This document shows positions 1 to 5,067 of a stretch of DNA of 5,067 nucleotides, piece after piece. Source of the stretch: an uncultured Bacilli bacterium. Its GTDB lineage: Bacteria; Bacillota_I; Bacilli_A; RFN20; CAG-826. The position numbers were made by a program, and so were the translations under genes. How positions within the stretch are numbered: position 1 is the stretch's first letter; every line of letters starts with the position of its first letter. Below the pieces are notes generated by a model, which was given only the letters and a program-made list of their open reading frames with translations, searched no databases and was not told where the DNA came from. The stretch is from NCBI GenBank assembly GCA_944342125.1, contig CALVMF010000083.1, forward strand, positions 1-5,067, read 5' to 3'.

Positions 1-1332
1 TAAGTTAGTAATTGTTGTTTTACCAGCACCAGTTGCTCCAACAAAAGCAACTTTTTGACCTGGTTTAGCATAAAGTGTGATGTTATGTAAAACGATTTTT
101 TCTGGAACATAACCAAAGTCGACATCAAACATTCTAATATCGCCTTGAAGTAAGGTATAAGTTACACTTCCATCAGCTGTGTGAGGATGTTTCCAAGCCC
201 ATAAAGTAGCTTCTTTTTCTTCACATTCAACGATGTTTCCATTTGCATCGTATTTCCCTCTAACAAGAGTAACATAACCTTCATCTTTTTCGACTTCTTC
301 ATCGAGAAGATTACAAATTCTCTTACTACCAGCAGCGGCTAAAGCAACAGTATTAACTTGGTTTGCCATTTGGGAGGCTGAGTTTGTAAATTGTCTAACA
401 ACGGGAAGGAAGGCAACGATAACAGCAATTGTAAATGGTGAGAATCCACTCATTCCTGAGAAGTTATAAACATCAGTTAAAGCAAAAACTGTACCAACAA
501 CTGCAACAATAACATAGGTAATATTTCCGATATTCCCTAAAACAGGCATTAAGATGTTTGCATAACTATTAGCTTTTGTACCAGTTTTGCGGAAAACTTC
601 AGTAATTTCATGGTATCCATTAATGGATTCTTGTTCATGGCAGAACGATTTAATAACTTTTAAACCATTCATCATTTCTTCAACATAACCTTCTTGTTTA
701 CCAATGTTAACTTGTTGAACAAGGAAGTTTTTAGCGGAATGACCACCGATATGTTTTGTTGCAAGAACCATCGCAATACCAGCGGCAATAGTGATTAAGC
801 AAAGCCAAACACTAAACATAATCATCATGACCATAACGGAAACAAAGGTACAAATGAAGAATTCGACTTCACTAATTGAGTTAATGATAAGTTGTCTAAT
901 CGTATCAACATCGTTGATATAAACCGACATGATATCGCCTTTATCGTTTTGATCAAAATATCTAACTGGTAAATCTTGCATGTGATCGAAGAGTTCTCTT
1001 CTTAAATCATCCATGTATTTTTGACCAGCAACTGCGTTAATTTGTGAATAAGTAACGCCAGCGACAACTGAGATAACATAAGCTCCGACAAGTAAGCACC
1101 CGTTAAATATGATTTGATCCCAATCAATAAACTTTAAGCTGATATCTCCAGCCATTTTATCGATTGTATCGGTAATAATGTTTGTAACATTGTTAAGAAC
1201 TAAAGGAGCTGCGATATTGCCAAAAGCGGTAAATAAAACGCAGATAAGTGAACAAATAAAGGCTGTCTTATGTAAACGAATATACCCAAAGATGATTCTT
1301 AAAATAGCAGGAAGTTTCTTATTTTTGATCAT
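1..1332 (-). CDS. ABC exporter half-transporter (TMD-NBD), canonical partner subunit, C-terminus cut off by window edge
   Basis: This is a membrane half-transporter of the ABC exporter (ABC-B, multidrug/lipid) type, expected to pair with the product of the gene just upstream and pump an unknown substrate out of the cell using ATP. The visible 444 residues hold a six-helix membrane domain (segments near residues 22-48, 73-96, 155-177, 178-195, 258-285 and 298-315), then the start of the nucleotide-binding domain. The Walker A motif GATGAGKT lies at residues 432-439 and is fully canonical, unlike that of the partner. The Q-loop, signature, Walker B and H-loop lie beyond the left edge. Between the two domains is an inserted segment (about residues 345-396) with a Trp/His cluster (W378, W380, H382, H384), which I recall from related Bacillota exporters. 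The ATG at 1332 is chosen because a strong AGGAGGTG site lies 6 nt upstream. The gene overlaps the end of the previous one by 14 nt, so the two are translationally linked. About 150-180 residues are probably missing. Confidence 0.93.
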   Translation of the reverse strand, partial: MIKNKKLPAILRIIFGYIRLHKTAFICSLICVLFTAFGNIAAPLVLNNVTNIITDTIDKMAGDISLKFIDWDQIIFNGCLLVGAYVISVVAGVTYSQINAVAGQKYMDDLRRELFDHMQDLPVRYFDQNDKGDIMSVYINDVDTIRQLIINSISEVEFFICTFVSVMVMMIMFSVWLCLITIAAGIAMVLATKHIGGHSAKNFLVQQVNIGKQEGYVEEMMNGLKVIKSFCHEQESINGYHEITEVFRKTGTKANSYANILMPVLGNIGNITYVIVAVVGTVFALTDVYNFSGMSGFSPFTIAVIVAFLPVVRQFTNSASQMANQVNTVALAAAGSKRICNLLDEEVEKDEGYVTLVRGKYDANGNIVECEEKEATLWAWKHPHTADGSVTYTLLQGDIRMFDVDFGYVPEKIVLHNITLYAKPGQKVAFVGATGAGKTTITNL

Positions 1333-3208
1333 TTTGTCCACCTCCTATTCTGTTTTGCATATCGTATATTTCGCGATAAATCTTATTTGTCTTAAGGAGT
1401 TCTTCGTGTGTTCCCATGCCATTAATTGTGCCATTATCCATGACAATGATTAAGTCGGCATCTTGAACTGAAGAAACTCTTTGGGCAATAATGATTTTTG
1501 TTACATCTGGAAGGGTTTCTCTTAATCCTTTTCTAATATAAGCGTCAGTTTTAGTATCGACAGCACTAGTTGAGTCATCAAGAATTAAGATTTTAGGTTT
1601 TTTAAGTATAGCTCTAGCGATACAAAGTCTTTGTTTTTGACCACCACTTACGTTAGTTCCACCTTGTTGAATATATGTTTCATATTTATCAGGGAAAGAT
1701 TCGACAAATGAATCAGCTTGAGCTATCTTACAAGCTTCTTTAATTTCATCGTCGGTTGCGTTTTTATTTCCCCATCTAAGGTTTTCATTTATTGTTCCGC
1801 TAAACAAAACATTCTTTTGCAAGACCATAGAAACTCCGTTTCTTAAGGTTTCAAGATCATATTCTTTAACGTTTTTGCCACCAACAAGAACTTCTCCAGT
1901 TGTGGTATCGTAAAATCTAGAAATAAGGTTAACTAAAGTTGATTTAGAAGAACCAGTTCCTCCAACAATACCAACCATTTCACCGCTTTTAATCTTTAAA
2001 TTAATGTTGCTTAAAGCGAATTTTTGAGCGTTAGCTTTATATTTAAAGTTAACGTCGTTGAATTCAATAGAACCATCAGCAATTTCATAAAGTGGATTTT
2101 CACAGTTTTTAATTGTTGGTTCTTCAATCATAACTTCATAAACTCTTCGCATAGATGCTGTTGACATTGAAATCATGACGAAGACCATTGAAATCATCAT
2201 CAAACTAGATAAGATTTGAGCACCATAAGTGATTAAAGAAGATAATTGACCGATAGTCAAGCCAGCAAAATCAAGTACTTCTTTACCGCTTGAATCAGTA
2301 GTAAAGTCAATTCCATCAAGAATCATGTATGAACCAATGAAGATTAAAAGTGCCATTGATAGGTACATTGAAAACATCATGATTGGATTTGATAAAGCCA
2401 TGATTCTTTCAGCTTTAGTGAATCCTTGTTTTATTTCAGCACTTCTTGCTTTGAATTTTTTCTTTTCGTAATTTTCACGGGCATAGGTTTTAACAACTCT
2501 AATGCCTCTAACGTTTTCTTCAATAGATTCATTTAAAGCATCGTATTTTTTGAAAACTTTAATGAAAATAGGCATAACAACCCAGATAATTGCAATAAGT
2601 CCAGCTAGTAAGAATGGGATAGTAATTGCATAAACCCAGCTAATTTGTGGACTTTGAACAACCGCCATAACAATAGAGAAAATAAGCATCAAAGGAGCTC
2701 TTAATGCGATACGAATGCACATCATGTAAGCCATTTGAATGTAGAAAACATCGGTTGTTTGTCTTGTAACTAAAGAAGAAACGCTGAATTTATCGATGTT
2801 ATTGAAAGAAAATTCAGTTGTCTTTTTAAATAAATCTCTTCTAATGTTTGTTGAAAAGCCAATTGAAGCTCTAGCGGCAAATCTACCAGAAGTAATGCCA
2901 CAAATAAGCGAACAAGTAGCAAGTGCAACTAAAATCGCTGCGAAAATTAAAACTGTATTTAAGATTTCGCTAGACGATGATACACCAGTTTCATACTTAC
3001 CAAGTAAGTCGATAAGTAAAGCCATTACAAAAGGAATCATACACTCAAGAAGAGTTTCAAGAGCGATGAAAATAATGGCGATAAATGTAGGTTTTTTGTA
3101 TTCACGTACTGCAGTTAAAAATGCGCGAACCATCTCCCTATACTTAAATTTTGGTGGATCAACATAAGCGTCAGATACAGCTTGTACATTTTCCATTTCT
3201 GCACTCAT
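1319..3208 (-). CDS. ABC exporter half-transporter (TMD-NBD) with degenerate ATP site
   Basis: This 629-residue protein is a complete ABC-B type half-exporter. A cytosolic N-terminal tail is followed by six membrane segments (near residues 42-66, 84-105, 158-185, 190-213, 274-300 and 313-349) and a C-terminal nucleotide-binding domain. Visible NBD motifs are Walker A GGTGSSKS at 416-423, Q-loop Q464, signature NVSGGQ at 519-524, Walker B ILILDD ending at D545, D-loop SAVD at 548-551 and the switch position Q576 in IIIAQR. The catalytic Glu after Walker B is Asp, and the H-loop His is Gln. This is the pattern of the degenerate-site subunit in heterodimeric exporters such as TM287/288, BmrCD and LmrCD. 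The Walker A Gly before Lys is Ser421, which I recall as common in this Bacillota subfamily. The partner is almost surely the next gene, whose Walker A is normal. The ATG at 3208 has AGGAGGTC 7 nt upstream and overlaps the marR stop as ATGA. The substrate is unknown; drugs, toxic lipophiles or lipids are family-based guesses. Confidence 0.95.
   Translation of the reverse strand: MSAEMENVQAVSDAYVDPPKFKYREMVRAFLTAVREYKKPTFIAIIFIALETLLECMIPFVMALLIDLLGKYETGVSSSSEILNTVLIFAAILVALATCSLICGITSGRFAARASIGFSTNIRRDLFKKTTEFSFNNIDKFSVSSLVTRQTTDVFYIQMAYMMCIRIALRAPLMLIFSIVMAVVQSPQISWVYAITIPFLLAGLIAIIWVVMPIFIKVFKKYDALNESIEENVRGIRVVKTYARENYEKKKFKARSAEIKQGFTKAERIMALSNPIMMFSMYLSMALLIFIGSYMILDGIDFTTDSSGKEVLDFAGLTIGQLSSLITYGAQILSSLMMISMVFVMISMSTASMRRVYEVMIEEPTIKNCENPLYEIADGSIEFNDVNFKYKANAQKFALSNINLKIKSGEMVGIVGGTGSSKSTLVNLISRFYDTTTGEVLVGGKNVKEYDLETLRNGVSMVLQKNVLFSGTINENLRWGNKNATDDEIKEACKIAQADSFVESFPDKYETYIQQGGTNVSGGQKQRLCIARAILKKPKILILDDSTSAVDTKTDAYIRKGLRETLPDVTKIIIAQRVSSVQDADLIIVMDNGTINGMGTHEELLKTNKIYREIYDMQNRIGGGQNDQK
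1339..1346 (-). promoter_or_regulatory. Shine-Dalgarno site of the second exporter gene, inside the first exporter gene
   Basis: AGGAGGTG lies 6 nt before the ATG at 1332 and fixes that start. It is read as part of the Gly-Gly-Gly codons (residues 622-624) near the end of the first half-exporter. The 14-nt gene overlap couples translation of the two subunits, which suits a 1:1 heterodimer. Confidence 0.9.
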
Positions 3209-3645
3209 ATTTTTTGACCTCCTAAATTCTTTATTAATTTATCTAATATATCGGAAAGGGATTTAATTTCATTTTCATCTAGTGGACTTAAGACTTTTTC
3301 ATTAACTTCAGCAAGAAACTTGAAACTTTTTTCATTAGTTTTCTTTCCTTTTTCAGTAAGGGTAATCATTTTTCGCCTTGAATCACCATCTTGGCAGATA
3401 CTTCTTACGATTAAGCCTTTGTTTTCTAACGATTGAAGTGAATCACTCATCGAACTTTTAGAAATATTGAAAGCATCTTCAACTTCTTTTTGACAAGTAT
3501 CGATGTGCTCATAATTTCTTAGTGCAACAAAGTTTAGAATTGCCATCTGAATATTAGTCAAATCTAGTTGATTTGCTCCAGCATTTAAGGCTCTTCTAAT
3601 GTAATAAGTTAATACTCTTAAATCCTCTAAAACATATCGTCCCAT
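3205..3645 (-). CDS. MarR-family winged-helix transcriptional regulator
   Basis: This 146-residue protein has the normal MarR length and layout. An N-terminal dimerisation helix comes first (about 1-24), then a winged helix-turn-helix with the recognition-helix region near residues 58-76 (ISKSSMSDSLQSLENKG) and a wing carrying DGDSRRK at 86-92 followed by ITLTEKG. C-terminal dimerisation helices follow (about 101-140). MarR proteins bind palindromic DNA as dimers and usually repress their own operon until a ligand binds. Being the first gene before two exporter genes, with a dyad across its own predicted transcription start, it is most likely the local regulator of the exporter; this is inference. 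The ATG at 3645 is preceded in frame by a TAG stop at 3667-3669, with no other ATG between. Only a weak GGA Shine-Dalgarno lies 9 nt upstream, so this protein may be made at low level compared with the downstream genes. Its stop overlaps the exporter start by 4 nt. The ligand is unknown. Confidence 0.93.
   Translation of the reverse strand: MGRYVLEDLRVLTYYIRRALNAGANQLDLTNIQMAILNFVALRNYEHIDTCQKEVEDAFNISKSSMSDSLQSLENKGLIVRSICQDGDSRRKMITLTEKGKKTNEKSFKFLAEVNEKVLSPLDENEIKSLSDILDKLIKNLGGQKI
3216..3223 (-). promoter_or_regulatory. Shine-Dalgarno site of the first exporter gene, inside marR
   Basis: AGGAGGTC lies 7 nt before the ATG at 3208 and decides that start. It is made from the Gly142-Gly143 codons at the end of marR, whose stop overlaps the exporter start. 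Ribosomes finishing marR arrive directly on a strong start site. Confidence 0.9.
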
Positions 3646-3649
3646 ACAA

Positions 3650-3671
3650 ATTAGTCCGTTTCCGTACTAAT
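3650..3671 (-). promoter_or_regulatory. Imperfect 22-bp dyad, probable MarR operator
   Basis: On the minus strand, ATTAGTACG (3671-3663) faces CGGACTAAT (3658-3650) across a 4-nt centre. The arms are 9 bp with a single mismatch, and the outer six base pairs are perfect. The dyad touches the predicted -10 box and covers the predicted start point. A bound dimer there would block transcription, as expected for MarR autoregulation. Size and symmetry suit a MarR-family operator; binding by this MarR is inferred. Confidence 0.65.
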
Positions 3672-3699
3672 ATTTTAGCCATCTAATTTTAATTGTAAA
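3672..3699 (-). promoter_or_regulatory. Predicted sigma-A promoter of the marR-exporter operon
   Basis: On the minus strand, TTTACA (3699-3694) and TAAAAT (3677-3672) each match the vegetative consensus at five of six positions. They are separated by 16 nt. Transcription would start near 3665, leaving a leader of about 20 nt before the marR ATG at 3645. It is the best hexamer pair I found between the terminator and marR, and AT-rich DNA just upstream could act as an UP element. No start site has been measured. Confidence 0.65.
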
Positions 3700-3702
3700 G
3701 AG

Positions 3703-3720
3703 AAATTTAAAAATAAATTT
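3703..3720 (-). repeat. AT-only inverted repeat upstream of the marR promoter
   Basis: AAATTTA (3720-3714) and TAAATTT (3709-3703) are perfect 7-bp inverted arms around four Ts. The element ends 3 nt before the predicted -35 box, where it could be an UP element or a second protein site. With no G or C in it, chance symmetry in AT-rich DNA is a fair alternative. Confidence 0.35.
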
Positions 3721-3734
3721 TGATAGCGCTTTCA
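3721..3734 (-). promoter_or_regulatory. Candidate catabolite-responsive element (cre, CcpA site)
   Basis: The minus strand reads TGAAAGCGCTATCA, which fits the Bacillus cre consensus TGWAARCGYTWNCW at all 14 positions. The other orientation has one mismatch. The site is intergenic, after the aconitase X terminator and about 63 bp upstream of the predicted marR start point. At that distance CcpA often activates rather than blocks. Whether the genome encodes CcpA cannot be seen, and another LacI-family protein could be the reader. Confidence 0.55.
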
Positions 3735-3773
3735 TTAGATTTTTTCCAACAATTTTAGAGGAAATAAGTATAC

Positions 3774-3801
3774 AAAAAAACGGAGATAATACCCCGTTTT
3801 T
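3774..3801 (-). terminator. Rho-independent terminator of the aconitase X unit
   Basis: On the minus strand, AAAAACGGGG (3801-3792) pairs with CTCCGTTTTT (3785-3776) across a 6-nt loop. This gives a 10-bp stem with one G-U pair, and the right arm runs into a T-tract of seven (3780-3774). It lies 28 nt after the stop of the small aconitase X subunit. It should therefore end that transcript and separate it from the marR-exporter operon. On the plus strand the same hairpin has five Ts, but no plus-strand gene needs it. Confidence 0.9.
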
Positions 3802-3829
3802 CCATAAATTCATTGCAAAAATTATATTT

Positions 3830-4270
3830 TTAGAGAATTTTTACAGTCCCGTCTTCTTTAATTTCAAGCTTATCGCCGCTTTTAACAGTCTCTAAAAATT
3901 CCTTTCCTAATTTGTCGATACAGATGACATCACTATTTTGCCAAACCTTAGCTAAAATTATTCCACTAGCTGCTAATGAGTCAATTTCTTCACTAAAAAG
4001 AAATGCTCGTGGATTAATCTTCATATCGCAGACTGTTTGAATTACAAGTCCACCAGTTGTAGAGCCAATTGTTATAGGAAGACAAAGAATCTTTCCAGTA
4101 ATATTTTTATTATATAAATCTTTATTATTTTGATCGCTTACATAAACTTCTTTTTTATTCATCAAAGCAGATTTTTGAAAGCTGGCTAAAGTATTAAAAC
4201 CTTGATGAGTTACGGCAGCTTCACCAATAAAATTACCTTTTGCAATTACTCGACCTTTAAATTCTTTCAT
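3830..4270 (-). CDS. aconitase X small (swivel) subunit, DUF126-type
   Basis: This 146-residue protein looks like the small swivel-domain subunit of two-subunit aconitase X, a dehydratase/hydro-lyase of the aconitase superfamily. It starts MKEFKGRVIAKG, then has a beta-rich core with GSTTGG at residues 69-74. That motif aligns by position with the Ser-rich loop (GSSSGS-like) of DUF126 proteins that completes the active site; S70 is the likely key serine. The C-terminal half (SLAASGIILAKV, then GDKLEIKEDGTVKI) fits the family's ending. Identification rests on these motifs and on the large-subunit gene lying 2 nt upstream. A TTG at 4276 could extend the frame by two codons, but the Shine-Dalgarno AAGGTG at 4279-4284 is only 2 nt from that TTG and 8 nt from the ATG at 4270, so the ATG is chosen. 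A terminator follows 28 nt after the stop. The substrate is not determined: known aconitase X enzymes dehydrate cis-3-hydroxy-L-proline (bacteria) or mevalonate 5-phosphate (archaea). Confidence 0.85.
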   Translation of the reverse strand: MKEFKGRVIAKGNFIGEAAVTHQGFNTLASFQKSALMNKKEVYVSDQNNKDLYNKNITGKILCLPITIGSTTGGLVIQTVCDMKINPRAFLFSEEIDSLAASGIILAKVWQNSDVICIDKLGKEFLETVKSGDKLEIKEDGTVKIL

Positions 4271-4272
4271 AA

Positions 4273-5067
4273 TCAATACACCTTCTTTCCAGCAAGGATA
4301 GCTAAAATTTCTTCATCTTTAAAATAACGAGCCATCGAATAAGTTCTAAGCTTATTTGAGTTAGTCATAATAGGTTTAGAATGAGTTAATGGATTATTTG
4401 TATACATTAATGGACAAATCGAAGAGATAGTAACACCCATCTTGTAGAGCTCTTGATATTTTTGTGGCTCTTCTTTAATAAAGCGATTTAATACTTTTGG
4501 AGGAGTATTTAAAACGCAGTTACAGACAACTTTTTCTTTATTATTATTTTTTAAAGCCTCTTTAATATCTTCATACCACTTATTAAGTTGATAATAATTT
4601 AAATGTGGGCATCCAATAAAGCACATTTTAGGCTCTGCTTCTTTATCTTTCCACATAATTGGATAAGAACGATATACTCTTTCAAGCTCTTCATCATCGA
4701 TAACGTAAGTTTTAGCGCCTTCTTTTATTAACTTATCTTTAAATTCCTTAGCTTCTGGAGTTAATTTATCGATATGGAATAAACCAACCGCACCATTTGA
4801 TGCACTGGCTGCTCCAAAATCTTTTAAATAAGCTTCGACTTTATCATCGATTTCATTTCCTAAAAATTTATCTAAACCATAAACATAAGAAACTTCTTCC
4901 ATTACTTTCATTCCAATTGCACTTCCTAAAATTTGCGCTTCAGGAAGATTTGTGGTTTTAACTTCGATAATCCAGGTTGCTTTTCTTCCTTCATCGGTTA
5001 AAAGTCCAAATTCAGGAACATAGCCAATAATTGAACCAAATAAATCGAGCATTCCACTATTTCTATT
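4273..5067 (-). CDS. aconitase X large catalytic subunit (DUF521-type), N-terminus cut off by window edge
   Basis: This is the C-terminal 264 residues of the aconitase X catalytic subunit, an iron-dependent hydro-lyase that acts with the small swivel subunit encoded next. The Met encoded at 5050-5052 is internal: the frame stays open upstream (codons for Asn-Arg-Asn-Ser-Gly) to the edge, and the following VPEFGLLTDEGRKATW stretch belongs to the middle of the family. I estimate that roughly 130-150 residues are missing. Counting from that Met, GCPH is at 147-150, further cysteines are C144, C177, C179 and C213, and a TNS motif lies at 230-232. GCPH and a late Thr-Asn-Ser are family hallmarks; C148 and some of the other cysteines are candidates for iron or iron-sulfur binding, as reported for aconitase X. 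The reaction is expected to be dehydration of a hydroxy acid. The stop at 4273-4275 is 2 nt before the small-subunit ATG, so the two chains are co-translated. The substrate cannot be told from the sequence. Confidence 0.9.
   Translation of the reverse strand, partial: NRNSGMLDLFGSIIGYVPEFGLLTDEGRKATWIIEVKTTNLPEAQILGSAIGMKVMEEVSYVYGLDKFLGNEIDDKVEAYLKDFGAASASNGAVGLFHIDKLTPEAKEFKDKLIKEGAKTYVIDDEELERVYRSYPIMWKDKEAEPKMCFIGCPHLNYYQLNKWYEDIKEALKNNNKEKVVCNCVLNTPPKVLNRFIKEEPQKYQELYKMGVTISSICPLMYTNNPLTHSKPIMTNSNKLRTYSMARYFKDEEILAILAGKKVY
4279..4284 (-). promoter_or_regulatory. Shine-Dalgarno site of the aconitase X small subunit
   Basis: AAGGTG lies 8 nt before the ATG at 4270 and only 2 nt before the alternative TTG at 4276, so it favours the ATG. 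It sits within the last codons of the large-subunit gene. Confidence 0.75.

Noticed and set aside
1178..1453. Plus-strand open frame of 91 codons
   Set aside because: It lies antisense across the junction of the two exporter genes, has no ribosome site or family resemblance, and its low-complexity hydrophobic sequence is a shadow of the membrane-protein coding strand.
2796..3167. Plus-strand open frame of 123 codons
   Set aside because: It is entirely antisense to the membrane domain of the first exporter half, with no recognisable domain or start signals.
3719..3748. Alternative promoter TTGGAA with TATCAA, 18-nt spacing, overlapping the cre-like site
   Set aside because: Both hexamers match the consensus less well than TTTACA/TAAAAT and the leader would be longer. 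It is kept only as a weak possibility, in which case the cre-like site would repress.
3767..3772. TATACT on the minus strand as a second -10 box just after the terminator
   Set aside because: At the right distance upstream there is only GGGGTA inside the terminator stem, so no -35 box supports it.
5050..5052. ATG as the true start of the large aconitase X subunit
   Set aside because: The frame is open upstream to the window edge, no Shine-Dalgarno precedes it, and the sequence that follows is from the middle of the family.

Overview
The window is AT-rich bacterial DNA with every recognisable gene on the minus strand. Strong AGGAGGT-type Shine-Dalgarno sites, tight gene overlaps, a MarR-controlled pair of ABC half-exporters and a perfect match to the CcpA cre consensus point to a low-GC member of the Bacillota (Firmicutes), perhaps a gut-type Bacilli/Erysipelotrichia or Clostridia lineage. 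TGA is used as a stop and Trp is encoded by TGG, so this is the standard bacterial code and not that of Mycoplasma. The species cannot be named from the sequence.

Layout, read in the direction of transcription (right to left). At the right edge is a two-gene aconitase X cassette: the large catalytic subunit (DUF521 type, N-terminus outside the window), then the small swivel subunit (DUF126 type). The two genes are 2 nt apart. A clear intrinsic terminator (3774-3801) closes this unit.

The 184-bp gap 3646-3829 then holds, in order, the terminator, a cre-like site (3721-3734), an AT-only inverted repeat (3703-3720), a sigma-A-type promoter (3672-3699) and an imperfect 22-bp dyad (3650-3671) that probably is the MarR operator. 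These serve a three-gene operon: a MarR-family regulator, then an ABC exporter half with a degenerate ATP site, then a second ABC exporter half that runs off the left edge just after its Walker A motif. marR and the first exporter gene overlap by 4 nt (ATGA). The two exporter genes overlap by 14 nt. In both cases the downstream Shine-Dalgarno site is read as Gly-Gly codons of the upstream gene.

The likely biology is a regulator-controlled, heterodimeric, asymmetric multidrug or lipid-type ABC exporter of the TM287/288, BmrCD and LmrCD class, next to an unrelated metabolic dehydratase of unknown substrate. No RNA genes, mobile elements, CRISPR arrays or long repeats were seen. The families are all known. 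The points most worth a second look are the predicted regulatory region and the unknown substrates of both systems.
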